In this document: one piece after another, positions 54,592 to 64,000 of the stretch
Numbering within the stretch: the first letter of the stretch is position 1
Layout: the number at the start of each line of letters is the position of its first letter
Assembly: GCA_017979445.1 (NCBI GenBank)
Contig: CM030707.1
Coordinates: forward strand, 26,505,756 to 26,569,755
Origin: Akebia trifoliata
Lineage: Eukaryota > Streptophyta > Magnoliopsida > Ranunculales > Lardizabalaceae
DNA: 64,000 nt
Direction of reading: 5' to 3'
Notes under the pieces: generated by a model
Told to the model about the DNA's origin: nothing
What the model saw: only the letters and a program-made list of their open reading frames with translations
The model's database searches: none
Position numbers and translations under genes: made by a program

Positions 54592-54633
54592 GATTGAAGA
54601 CATCATCTTATGGGTTGTTCCAAATAAGCTTTG

Positions 54634-54639
54634 AATAAA
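54634..54639 (+). terminator. Poly(A) signal of the inhibitor gene
   Basis: aataaa 43 bp after the stop codon, with a second weaker aataag nearby. Confidence 0.6.
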
Positions 54640-54794
54640 AATTATCCTTTTTTCTTACTTTTCACTCTCTCTCAATGGTAATCTAAGAAAATGGTAGCCA
54701 TGGATGATGTTACAGCAGAACATCAAGGGTATGATTGATATTGGAGGATGTTCGAGAGATCTCTAAAAAAATATAAGTGCTGATAATCTCACAA

Positions 54795-54967
54795 GAAAGT
54801 CTTCAATCGGCTGACATGGCATTGGCATAGAATCATATATCTTTTTACTCGGGATACACAATTGGACATCCCCATAAAAGATGTGTAGTTGTGAATCATG
54901 AGGAAAAAGATCAATGGTTCTGTGTCCATGCCACATTAGCCAAGTACATGACCTAATGAAGACTTTC
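54795..54967. mobile_element. MITE-like element a (TIR gaaagtcttc)
   Basis: Perfect 10-bp terminal inverted repeats gaaagtcttc / gaagactttc around 150 bp that includes ctcgggatacacaa and atgccacatt, shared with the next two elements. Non-coding. Confidence 0.55.
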
Positions 54968-55004
54968 TACTTAGAAATCATTATTCAAAAAGAGTCATGA
55001 TAAT

Positions 55005-55200
55005 CTGACTTAGCCACATGGCATACTCAATCGACACCCTAACGTGACAAGTTGGGAACCGTAGATCTTCTCTCCTCGGGATACAAAATAATACCTTTTC
55101 ATGGGGAACCATAATTCTATATCCCGAGGTGAGTAGATCTACGGTTCCTGAACTTGTCACGTCAAAGGTGACGATTGAGTATGCCACACGAGTAAGTCAG
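55005..55200. mobile_element. MITE-like fold-back element b
   Basis: Almost entirely an inverted repeat: ctgacttagccacatggcat...cgtagatct...ctcgggata on the left and its complement (tatcccgag...agatctacg...atgccacacgagtaagtcag) on the right. The element would fold into one long hairpin. Confidence 0.75.
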
Positions 55201-55368
55201 TTTATTACGATTCATTAAAAATTCATTTGTTTTTCCTCCAATCTTATCTAAAAATTTGAGGTACCATATGCATCAATCAAATATTATTTGAGGTTAGAAA
55301 ATCGAACACCTAAATAAATATCAAATTTCATTGGATGATGGAGGGCAAAAAAGAAGACTATTGCTTTT

Positions 55369-55566
55369 TTTACTCCCCCGCATGGCATACTCAAAATTCT
55401 CTCCTGATGCGGAACGTGTTGAATCATAGATCTTTATTTCTCGGGATACACAACTGCACAGATTTATGGGGATGTGCAGATTTGTATCCCTAGGCATAAA
55501 CATTATGGTTCTAGCACATACCAATTCAGAAGAGTATTTTGAGTATGCCACATGGGGGAGTCAAAT
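55369..55566. mobile_element. MITE-like fold-back element c
   Basis: Ends tttactcccccgcatggcat and atgccacatgggggagtcaaa are inverted. The interior holds tctcgggatacacaac and its partial inverse. Related to elements a and b by the atgcca and tcgggatac motifs. Confidence 0.68.
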
Positions 55567-55596
55567 TATCACGACTCTAAAAAGAAACAAAACCAT

Positions 55597-56090
55597 ATAA
55601 AAACGGTGACTTATAGGCACAACTTCTCATTTTAGTGAATGTTTGAGATGCGCCTATGTTTTCAAATTGATAACATGCCTACTACTTAACCTTCATCTTT
55701 TCTAATAGATTAATAAAAATACCTAAATACCTTATATGACAACATATAGCCTAAATTAAATATTTGTTTATTTTTCAAAAATCAGTCATCTTAAATATCT
55801 TGGGAGAAGAATAAAAAGGTCCCACTCATCTTCAACCTTAAAATTAAATCTATGTAAAATTTAAGATGATAATATAGGATTTTAGGAAAAGTAGAAGATG
55901 ATTTATTATGGATGTAAAACTGAAGTGGGTTAAGGCGGGGATAAAATTGGAGGTTAGGGATCTAAATTGTTTTATTGAAGAAGATTGAGCTCGGAGGGGG
56001 TGGGAGGGGATTTCAGCCGTTTGAAAACACAAGGATATCTCAAATAGAATAGAGGGTGTTGGTCTGAATTACCCAAAAATTTTACTAGTA
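55597..56090. mobile_element. Fold-back element M1
   Basis: Left gtttgagatgcgcctatgtt then ttcaaattg pairs with right gtttgaaaacacaaggatat then ctcaaat. Ends are fuzzy. The same TIR sequence defines M2, so they are one family. Confidence 0.55.
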
Positions 56091-56182
56091 GAACAATAAC
56101 CACTCAATAAGTAAGGTAGAAATTTCTAGGATCGTATAGCCTCCAACTAACGGCTAAGTTTAGAAAAGAACAGTTTCAAAAT

Positions 56183-56480
56183 TTGGGTGATTTAGACATT
56201 CCCCTCCATGTTTTGGTGAGCATTACAATAACCCCTTATGTTTTCAAATTGATGAAATGGTCCCCCAACTTCTGTATTCTCTAAAAGACTAACAAAAATG
56301 ACCTAAATACCCTTGTATTCATATTGTTAAAGAAAACTGGACTCATGGGCATTTAGGTCAGTTTTCTTAGTCAACTAGACAAGATCAAGGTTAGAGAAGA
56401 TACGTCACCAATTTGAAAACACAAGGAGTTATCTCAAATATGCACCATAACGTGGAGAGGTATTTCTAAGTCACTCCAAA
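56183..56480. mobile_element. Fold-back element M2
   Basis: About 75-bp terminal inverted repeats: left tttgggtgatttagacattc ... ccttatgttttcaaattg, right caatttgaaaacacaagga ... ggtatttctaagtcactcca. Non-coding interior of about 150 bp. Confidence 0.68.
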
Positions 56481-57087
56481 AAGAAAAAAAAATTGAGTGA
56501 GGCCAACTCTTGCCTTAGCTCCACAAACATTTTGGGACCAAATCACCAGCCAAACTACATACATAGCCAACATATTTTGAAAATATGAGATTTAACTTTT
56601 AGAATGGGTTGATTTTGCACGAAGATAATCTCTATAATTAAGAGATCATCCTTTCCAAAATTCAGCCCATTCTAAAATTTCTAGTCCCATCAAAAGTGGT
56701 TTACTAAACATGGATGATCCACAATTCTTCAACTTGTAAACTGAGGTTAGAAGTTTTCAATTGGGATTAATTTTTGGTGAGAAGGATCTTCTCATCATTG
56801 AGAATGGTTATGGAGCCTATATTCTATATAATTTAGAAAAAAAATAGACAATGACTCATTTTCTCCATTGGAATAATATTTTAAATTTTGAAGATCGTCA
56901 GTCGTCCATTTCCAAAGTCTTAGATGCAACAATGATAGACTTCATAGACAGGCGATGACCACGAAGAAGTAGAATTGTATTTTTGACGATCTAATAATGT
57001 GCCACTTAATGAGATAAAGAGAAATTATTTGAAAAAGTCAATTGCATAGTTCTTCTTTAAAGGACAATGTATGTAAATGCGGGAGAA
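56481..57087. other. No gene seen
   Basis: A/T-rich sequence without a supported reading frame or repeat. Confidence 0.5.
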
Positions 57088-57310
57088 TGTTAGAGAATCA
57101 AATGCAATATATTATGACACATGAGATACATTATATCATATCAATATATCTAATCTCAAAAGGAAGGGAATGTTGGAGAATAATATATGTAGCAATATCG
57201 ATAAGGATATTCTACATTAGAAAGGTTTAATAAATTATAATATTTATGTTAAGCTAGTTTCCTTATCTTGGTTGATGTAATCCCTATAAATAGATTTAAG
57301 TTCGACGATG
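57088..57310 (+). repeat. Short copia-like LTR, plus orientation (partial)
   Basis: Begins tgttagagaatc and includes gaatgttggagaataata and a TATA-like ccctataaatag at 57287-57298. It matches the reverse complement of 57415-57642 until just after the TATA region, then diverges. Confidence 0.55.
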
Positions 57311-57366
57311 GCGATGGCGCATCATCGAAAAATGGTGCACTAAGATCGATATGCTCAGTGGAGGTT

Positions 57367-57380
57367 GAGCTTTAATACCA
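57367..57380 (-). other. Primer-binding site of the minus-strand short LTR
   Basis: Minus-strand tggtattaaagctc, two bases after the LTR end. Two transitions from the initiator-Met PBS tggtatcagagc. Confidence 0.65.
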
Positions 57381-57382
57381 CA

Positions 57383-57642
57383 TGAATATTAATTTATTGA
57401 GTATTCTTAGATGAATATTACATGAATCCTAATAGGACATTTATAGGGATTACATAAACCAAAATATGGAAACTAGCCTAACATAAATATTCTAATTTAT
57501 TAAAACTTCCTAATGTAGAATATCCTAATTAATATTGCTACATATATTATTCTCCAACATTCTCTTCCTTTTGAGATGAGATACATTGATATGATACAAT
57601 GTATCTCATGTATCATAATATGTTGCAACTAGTTCTCTAACA
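57383..57642 (-). repeat. Short copia-like LTR with PBS, minus orientation (260 bp)
   Basis: Minus-strand reading starts TGTTAGAGAACT and ends AATATTCA, followed by 2 nt and a PBS. TATA-like ctataaatgt is present. Short length and PBS type suggest Ty1/copia or a TRIM. With the plus-oriented copy it forms an inverted pair about 70-300 bp apart. Confidence 0.65.
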
Positions 57643-58687
57643 TTTACATGTTTTGGTAACTCTTAGTTATATAAATAGAAATCTCTAGGGTTATAAAACT
57701 TATGAGAAAATAGTGATTGTTCTTTTTTTTGTTCTGTGAACTTAGGCATACTATCAGACTATGTAAATCCTTATGTGTTACGTGTAGGACTTTGGTTGTC
57801 TTTACTACTTAATTTTTCACAGTAGTAAGTGACATTTGAACTTATTAGGCAGTCCAAATGCAAAGCTTGTTCCAGCCTTTATATTGTCCTTTGGTTCATG
57901 CAACCCTTTCCCATATTTATTTTAGAGGTTTCTCATGCCTACGATAGGAACATTCTCTTTGTGGTCAATAGGTAGAAGAGAAAAAACAATAAAGTTTGAG
58001 GTATTTATAGAAAAGGGGGAGAAGGGGAAAGCTAATAAAGTTATAAGGTATTATTAGAAAATGGACAAAAAAGGAAAGGCAAAAAAATTAGAGGGGTTTT
58101 AATATATTAAAGTTGAAGGATATTCACAGAAAGGAGAGAAGAAAAGAGTGGATAAAGGAGATAATTTTCCCCAAGATATGTGTGAGACTGAATCCAAACC
58201 ACTCTTAATGAGGGGAATAAAAATTGGGAAGACATCATTGTGTTTTATTATATATGATAGAGTAGGGGTGTCAATGGATACTCATTTAATTGAAACCAAG
58301 ATCCAAATCTTTGGCTCTGTATGGAATTAAATGTCTTTGTATATGAAGTTGGGATGATTGAAATCATAAGTTTGAATAAAATAATTATCCTTTCTACTAT
58401 ATTTTGCCCCCCTTAATTCTTTCTCAAAGTAGAACTACTTTTAGTATTGTTCATCAAAGTCTAAAACACCACGCTTGACATTCAACATCAAACTTATGGC
58501 TAAAATGGATAAAGTATTTCTAAGGATTCTTACAAATTACTAATTCCTAGAAAACCTATAACTATATCATAAATGGCCAACTATAGAAGTAAGACTTATA
58601 ACCGTATCGCACTTAATAAGATTCTATCCTCAAAAGTATCACTAGAAACATCGATATGCAGCTCAGATGATGCAACCACCATATGGG
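57643..58687. other. No gene seen
   Basis: Includes a stretch at 57655-57760 (ttatataaatagaaatctct, then a poly-T) that could be U3/R of another LTR, and a 60-codon open frame at 58148 without recognisable features. 58355-58400 loosely resembles the 3' flank of the inhibitor gene (gtttgaataaaataattatcc). Confidence 0.45.
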
Positions 58688-58822
58688 CTTACACTCTTTA
58701 GGTGGATGGGGTTCATTTATCATTACTGAAGAGCTTTAAGGTGTACTTAAGGGCTCACACTCTTTAGGTGGATAAGGCTCATTTATCATTAATGAAGAAC
58801 TTTAAGGTGTATTTAATGTACC
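58688..58822 (+). repeat. ~66-bp tandem duplication
   Basis: gggctYacactctttaggtg ... ctttaaggtgtaYttaa occurs twice head to tail with few differences. Non-coding. Confidence 0.85.
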
Positions 58823-59039
58823 TAAACGTTTGCCCTTAGGGTACATGATAACAAAACCCTTAAATCTAATATAGTCAGGGTCATTTTAGTAAAAACAAAA
58901 CCAAGAAAATCACAACTCCTACCGAATTATCAGGTTGCTTAGTTTTCAAAAATGCAAAATATCCCATATTTTTTAGTTGTGTTACCTTTAAAAATCATTT
59001 AATCAATATTGTAAATTACAAATAAACACGTTGAGATTT

Positions 59040-59235
59040 CCCTCGGATTTTGCTCAGACCCGCTAAGATTTGTCTTGAATTTGGCTTAGTTATGTTCAAA
59101 TTATGCTTAGTTTTGCTCAAATTATGCTTAGTTATGCTTAGATTATGCTCATCTATGCTTAGTTCATGCTCAGCTTTTACTCAGTCTTACTCAATTTTTA
59201 ATTCATAATTTTCTCACATTTTGCTCAGATCTTAT
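59040..59235 (+). repeat. Degenerate (atgcttagtt/attatgctca) repeat
   Basis: Many copies of 10-20-bp phrases such as aattatgcttagttttgctc and atgctcagc. Non-coding. Confidence 0.8.
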
Positions 59236-59572
59236 GTTAACCTTACACAGCTTTGTATTGTTAAGTTTGTTATGTACCCAGCATGAATATGTAGAATGGA
59301 GGTGCGCATTTTCAAAATCATCACTACACTATTGCACACCCGCACACTTGTATTGCATTTGCATCAGTCAAGGAGAATTTTTCAAAATTCAAGGATTTGA
59401 TATTTTGTAGTTCACGGAGAGCTTACCTTCAAAGATGTGGACGCCTTGACAAATTGCCGAAGTAGGCTACACAAGTAAGTTCTCACTTGCTTTGGCATTC
59501 GAATGTTGTAGTATTTACCATAATAAATTGGCCATTTAGTTTGCTTCCACCCTCTGTCAAAGAAGGGCATTT
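59236..59572. other. No gene seen
   Basis: A/T-rich sequence with no supported feature. Confidence 0.5.
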
Positions 59573-59700
59573 GTAAGCACCCTATTTTTGCATCTGCCTA
59601 ATTCGAAAATTCGTCACCCAGTTGCCATGAATTCCTAATGATGAACACAAATAACTCAAAGGCTTGTAAATACTGTCCCTGACTCGACATAAAAATTTAC
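59573..59700 (+). repeat. Fragment of S1-type LTR start
   Basis: gtaagcaccctatttttgca then tctgcctaatt follows the first 100 or so bases of S1 (tgtagacaccccatttttgc then atctgcctgatt), then diverges. The first bases are mutated and no second end is found. Confidence 0.6.
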
Positions 59701-59719
59701 ACACGCTTATGATTGCTAC

Positions 59720-59965
59720 ACATTACATGCTTATGATCCATTTCAATGATAATTTTTCTTCCAATTAATTGGACGCTCTCCAACACAGCTATCAAAGTAT
59801 GGATTTCTACTTCATTGTTTGTCACCACACCAAAATCCTAGTGCCCTATGTCTATAAGATCTCCATTTTCATCACGAAGGATGGCACCACCTCTTCTTCA
59901 ACCTCTTACAAAAAACCCCTTGATTTTTTTACCTAAGAATCATTTGTCTTCAACTTGGAATTTAC
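59720..59965 (-). pseudogene. LINE RNase H fragment (N-terminal half)
   Basis: Minus-strand translation includes R-R-G-G-A-I-L-R-D-E-N-G-D-L, N-N-E-V-E-I-H-T-L-I-A-V-L and I-I-I-E-M-D-H-K-H-V, the first half of the plant LINE RNase H-like domain with its Glu and Asp positions. A stop follows I-G-H. Confidence 0.68.
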
Positions 59966-60124
59966 TATTTGTTTAAGAGCCCTTCTATTGGCACACCAAG
60001 TTTGGCTAGTGCCAACCCATTTTATATGTAAATAAATCACCAAAAAACTTGCATACTTAAGCAAGGCCTATGAAGGGCCACACCCTATTCATTAAAAAAG
60101 GAGCTAAAATCTCAAAAATGTACA

Positions 60125-60440
60125 ATTTGAGTCCTCTAACAAAATCCAAGATAGCTCGTGAGAATATTAGAGACATCTAACAAAACCAAGTCATTTAACA
60201 ATAAAGCACCCTTTGTTGCTAACCAATTTGCAGCCCGGTTCAATTCGTGCCAAGAGAACTCAAAGTTAATACTAGCGAAACTAGTTTTAAGCTCTTCGAT
60301 GTCTCGAATTAACATTGTATGTCTCTATGAAAGAGTGATGATGTGATTCAAACTTTTAGTAGCATAAATCGGATCAGCTGAATTTAAAATCGACTGTATA
60401 TTAGCATACACGTGGTGGCAATAAAAGCTCTCTTGATTAT
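60125..60440 (-). pseudogene. LINE RNase H fragment (C-terminal half)
   Basis: Minus-strand reading gives S-A-D-P-I-Y-A-T-K-S-L-N-H, I-R-D-I-E-E-L-K-T-S-F, F-S-W-H-E-L-N-R-A-A-N-W-L-A-T-K-G-A, with a stop near the middle. It lies upstream on its strand of the N-terminal fragment at 59965-59720, the wrong order for one element, so it is a separate fragment. Confidence 0.68.
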
Positions 60441-60800
60441 TAACTCAATTTCTATATTGTAACTTTTCTTTACATCCATTGAGCACAAAATAACAAAATA
60501 CAACCATTTTTTTCCTTAAAAGATCTTGCTTAGAAGGGTTTAAAAGGATGAAAAGGGCGGGGAGGGGGAGAGGGGGTGGGATCTTGGGTTTTGACAAGTG
60601 GGATGTTAATCGAATTAGTAAAGCTATTTTCAGTTACAACTTTCATTGTCTCTTTCAGGTTATTCCACAGTTCGCCGATCATGCTATTCACCTCAATTAA
60701 TTATTTATCTACATGTACAATTGTTGCAAATTTATAATTTATTTCATATAATTTTATTATTAATTTTGTCAAAATATTCCCGAATTGTGACATTTTCACT
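60441..60800. other. No gene seen
   Basis: A/T-rich with a G-rich patch (60553-60580). Confidence 0.5.
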
Positions 60801-61192
60801 ATGCTAGGGATTAGAGTGAAAGGATTATCGGATATCATCGTGTCATCCGATTCGTTAGTTGCTGTGAAATGTATTAATGAAGAGTGGAATACACCTTGAG
60901 GGTTAACTAGCCTAGTAAGAGCAATTAGAAGAGAAATGTGGGAGTTTAACTCAACTACGCTAGACTTTAGTTGGTGTGAATCAAATAAAGTAGCTGATTG
61001 GTTAGCTAGTAGAGGAACTTTAAATGCGCAATTATGTATTTTTGATTATTTAAATGTTCCCATGGATTTGTATTACTTCCTTGTGGAAGACCTCAATGTT
61101 TGTTTTATTCAGCACTAGCAGTTTTTAATAAATCAGGGTGGGGCCCTTTATAGCCTTAGCTTATCAAACAAAAAAAAAAAAAAAAAAAAACA
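60801..61192 (+). pseudogene. LINE 3' end with RNase H C-terminal half and poly(A)
   Basis: I-I-V-S-S-D-S-L-V-A-V-K-C-I-N (Asp kept), a stop, then F-S-W-C-E-S-N-K-V-A-D-W-L-A-S-R-G-T and a C-terminal tail ending at a TAG near 61118. The 3' sequence caGGGtggggccctttatag is followed by a long A run at 61169-61190. The same 3' sequence ends L1a at 51540, so both belong to one L1-type family. Confidence 0.78.
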
Positions 61193-61344
61193 AAAACAAA
61201 AGGAAGCATTCCCTTCAATGGTGAGATAACTACCTCAATTTGAATTTTCTAATTATATATTGGAGGTCTCTCCTTAAAAAATTTAGGCTTAAATGATAAC
61301 TAGAGTATCAGATCTCAAATGCATTGATGCCTGAACCCAATAGT

Positions 61345-61631
61345 CATAATGTGAAAAAAACCCACATTTTATGGCCTTGGACTGTCAAATTTCATAAACT
61401 TCGATGGACCAAGAGGCCAAATTAGCATCGAATTTTTCATTGTCAAATTTTTTTTTGATGGGCCGAATCTGTCAAATTAATGAAGGATGAGAGAAATTCG
61501 ACAGCTCTAAGCCATCAAATCTGGGAACATCAAGAATTTCAATAGTCTTAGACCGTCAAAATTCGATTTCTAAAATTCGTGGGCCTTGGTCGTCAATTTT
61601 TTCTATAGAATTTTTTAGTTTTCACGTCGTG
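61345..61631 (-). mobile_element. CACTA-like MITE, copy 2 (inverted)
   Basis: The reverse complement follows 52563-52837: cacgacgtgaaaact at one end, ttttttcacattatg at the other, and the same internal phrases (gacggtctaagact, gaatttctctcatccttca). Confidence 0.65.
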
Positions 61632-62678
61632 AGTCTTTCTTGATCGACCAAAGTGAAGGATCTCAGCCATCTTACCATGGTCAATTGGGAGCTCTAATAT
61701 CATCTTAGTTGATCTTGAATATTCTCCCTTCATGTCGAAAGCCTAAGAGGAAAAAACGAAAACAAATAGTTCAAATGTTAAAAGAACGTAACTTATCAAC
61801 AAACAAATTAAGTGCTTAAAACTGGGAAGGTTTGAACACATAAGGCATGGATGAGAGTTAACACCTCATGAAAATCAACGATGAGAGTTTCGAGACTAGA
61901 GTAATTTTCTCTCTCTCTCTCTCTCATATTTTCTTAGTAGTTTTCATTCCTCAAAAGGGGTTGGGTCTCCCTGCATACAATTAAAAAATAATTTTAAAAT
62001 AAAAATTGAATTTTAAACTTAAGTAATGAAAATAATAATGTTAAATGATACTATTAGTTTTTTAAATGGTAAAAATATCCCAAGACTGTTAGTTGTTCTC
62101 CAAAACAACTTGAAATAAAATTAATAGATCAAAATGGACCATTTGCTATAATTAAACGTAATATTATACCAAAATATCCTGATCAAGTGTTTTCTTTGAA
62201 AGCCCTCTCTGAATTATATTTTCTTCGACTTCCTCGGTCCCATTTTCTCACATCTTGTAATTTAGTTGATTTTTTGCATAATGATTACGATCCACTCAGA
62301 CAATTGATGATTATGAATCAAGAATGCAAAACGATATAGTTAGAATTTCAAAGATTTAAATGTAACTTTCAATATGTTTCAATGATTTATGATAATGAAT
62401 GACAAATAGAAAATGATATATTCATATTTTTAAAGATTTAGTTGTAACAGTTGATCTGAGAATACCTATGGACCTTAGATCGGACCAATTACCTCATCAT
62501 TGTAGTGCAGATCATCCAATTTAGCTCTATTTTCAAATCAACAAAAATTCACACATGAATTTCAAAACTGATAAATATTCCACATGTATAAATAATGGTG
62601 GTCTGAGTTGCTTCTTTACATATAGACGAAAGAGAGAGAGGGTTACAAGGGGAAACAAATTGAGGTCTCTAGCAAGGG
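61632..62678. other. No gene seen
   Basis: Contains a (ct)n microsatellite at 61909-61925 and a loose repeat near 62300-62440 (gaatttcaaagatttaaatg / catatttttaaagatttagt). No supported gene. Confidence 0.5.
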
Positions 62679-62818
62679 TTAATTACATATCATGGCCGTG
62701 GATTTTATACTAGATCCTATGGCTCACAAATAAAATTGTTACGATGGTTTAATTACATATCATGGCCGTGGATTTTATACTAGATCCTATGGCTCACAAA
62801 TAAAATTGTTACGATGGT
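62679..62818 (+). repeat. Perfect 70-bp tandem duplication
   Basis: 62679-62748 and 62749-62818 are identical (ttaattacatatcatggccg ... ttgttacgatggt). Identity implies a very recent event or an assembly artefact. Confidence 0.95.
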
Positions 62819-63479
62819 TCAGATCTATCAGAAACAACAACAGTATATACAACTCACAATAGCAGACAAAAGTGCGACTAAAATCTTTTGTCGTTAAGGA
62901 AATAACAACTGGTGAAAACCATTGAAAATAACGACCGATTTAGGCAGTCATTTTTAAAGCAATTGCATAGTAATTTTAAATGCAATATCACATAGTGTGT
63001 CATAGGGTAAGTCATCAATTATAAAATAGTGGTGAGATATTTATGTATGTCAAGTTTTGCAAACACTTGAACAAAACCTAATAATTCAGGTTCTGTTCTA
63101 ATTTTTAGTAAACATCAAAAGCAAAACTGAACCAAGCCTGAGTATTTTGAGTTTTAATTGGCTTTGGTTTGGTTCTGGGTCCCGTTTTTTTTATAATACT
63201 TGGTAAAAATAGAATTTTTAAATTAAATACTAGAAACCTATATTTTAAAAATTAGATTAAAAAATGCTTTAAGACACAATTATAGAATATTGACATAAAA
63301 TAACAAGAAACAAGGAGATTAAGAAAGTACTCATCATGCATGAGCATTGCCACAAAGTACAACACTTGTGAATTCTTTGAGATCCAGGTTCTAATGATCT
63401 CATTCAGCTAATGATGCTATCAGATTTCACAAGTAAGTGCAAAAAAAAATCTTTCAAAAAACATCCACCACACAACATC
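62819..63479. other. No gene seen
   Basis: A/T-rich; nothing supported. 63420-63475 lies just upstream of the Athila similarity. Confidence 0.5.
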
Positions 63480-64000
63480 AATTTCAATGAAAAAGAAAGA
63501 TCCGCTAGAAGAGAATTTTGGCCAATTCAGCTTTGAGTTCGATACCAAAAAATTCATTCGAGAGATGAACTCCCTTCTTGAATCCATCCCTGAGATAGAT
63601 TGGTAACCAAAAATTAAGAGTTTATCTACTATCTTGTCATCTCTATTAGTTGAAGTAGCTCCCAAGTTAGAGTTAAAACAATTGCCTAATACGTTGAAAT
63701 ACACATTTTCTGGGAAAGGCTAAGACTTTTCCCATCATCATTTCCCTTAATCTAGAAAAATAACAAGAAAATCAATTACTTGACATTTTGCACGAATATC
63801 GAGAAGTAATTGGTTGGACCATAGCTGATATAAAAGGCATCAGTCCTTCTGTGATCATGCACCAGTTCCACCTCGAGGAAAATTCCAAACCTTCGAGAGA
63901 ACCATAGAGGAAACTCAATCCGATTTTGTAAGAGGTAGTCCGAGGAGAGGTCCTCAAACTTTTAGATCCGGGTATTATATACTCTAATAGCAAATGGGTC
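63480..64000 (+). pseudogene. pol: Athila pol fragment (protease-RT linker), runs off right edge
   Basis: Plus-strand translation in pieces follows A1: L-E-E-N-F-G-Q-F-S-F-E-F-D, M-N-S-L-L-E-S-I-P-E-I-D-W, L-P-N-T-L-K-Y-T-F, D-I-K-G-I-S-P-S-V-I-M-H type motifs and the start of RT (G-I-I-Y, S-N-S/K-W). Frameshifts and stops are frequent. It keeps sequence (K-L-E-L-K-Q-L-P-N) that A1 has lost, so it is an independent insertion. Minus-strand open frames here are shadows. Confidence 0.78.

Noticed and set aside
55005..55200. Hairpin as a microRNA precursor
   Set aside because: Long perfect arms with TIR-like ends and related copies nearby indicate a MITE; no small-RNA evidence available.
58148..58330. 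60-codon open frame in the right flank
   Set aside because: No recognisable feature and no supporting splice or promoter context.

Overview
The window is nuclear DNA of a flowering plant and is almost entirely stacked transposable elements. No species can be named from sequence alone. The plant call rests on three things: Ty3/gypsy elements of the Tat/Ogre, Athila and Tekay (Del) lineages with their diagnostic primer sites and domains; two gene-like units with plant-restricted domains (plant mobile domain and DUF7745); and a potato type I serine-protease inhibitor gene. That inhibitor is the only convincing host gene that looks intact.

Layout. (1) T1, 1-16976, minus strand: the 5' part of a Tat/Ogre-like element whose gag starts at the left edge. 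Its leader repeat array is split by E1 (495-10551, plus strand, TSD tttca), a 10-kb non-autonomous Tekay-like element with 3.4-kb LTRs, a two-knuckle gag-like ORF and only a scrap of integrase. T1 sits inside the integrase of A1. (2) A1, 16977-24609, minus strand: a decayed Athila element. (3) A LINE RNase H domain at 24610-24835 that resumes at 51186-51600. It is split by (4) T2, 24836-51185, plus strand: a 26.35-kb Tat element with TSD agttg. T2 has 2.3-kb LTRs, a leader with several hairpin-forming repeat arrays, gag-pro, G-patch, RT, RNase H, a second (Tat-type) RNase H and integrase. Between integrase and the 3' LTR lie two intron-containing genes in antisense: a six-exon plant-mobile-domain gene and a two-exon DUF7745 gene, both now carrying stops. 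A solo LTR (S1, 32759-34467, TSD ctcag/cttag) interrupts the T2 protease at its catalytic motif. (5) 51600-64000: a less nested flank with the inhibitor gene (53616-54591), MITE and fold-back elements, LINE 3' ends, an inverted pair of short copia-like LTRs, small tandem duplications and, at the right edge, another Athila pol fragment.

Inferred order of events: LINE first; then A1 and T2 into or beside it; T1 into A1; E1 into T1; S1 into T2. E1 is probably youngest, because its LTRs differ little by eye.

The observations I rate highest are: (a) a hairpin in the U5 part of every T1/T2/S1 LTR with an almost invariant 13-nt loop and a stem that has changed on both sides between S1 and T1/T2; (b) the antisense, intron-bearing PMD and DUF7745 genes inside T2, while T1 has a related DUF7745-like ORF in sense orientation upstream of gag; (c) a short leader module with a conserved small hairpin shared by T1, T2 and the Athila element A1; (d) PBS-like sequence embedded inside the Tat LTR ends; (e) an inhibitor with Asp at the predicted P1 position.

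All coordinates of splice sites, LTR ends and TSDs were read by eye. No alignments or database searches were run.
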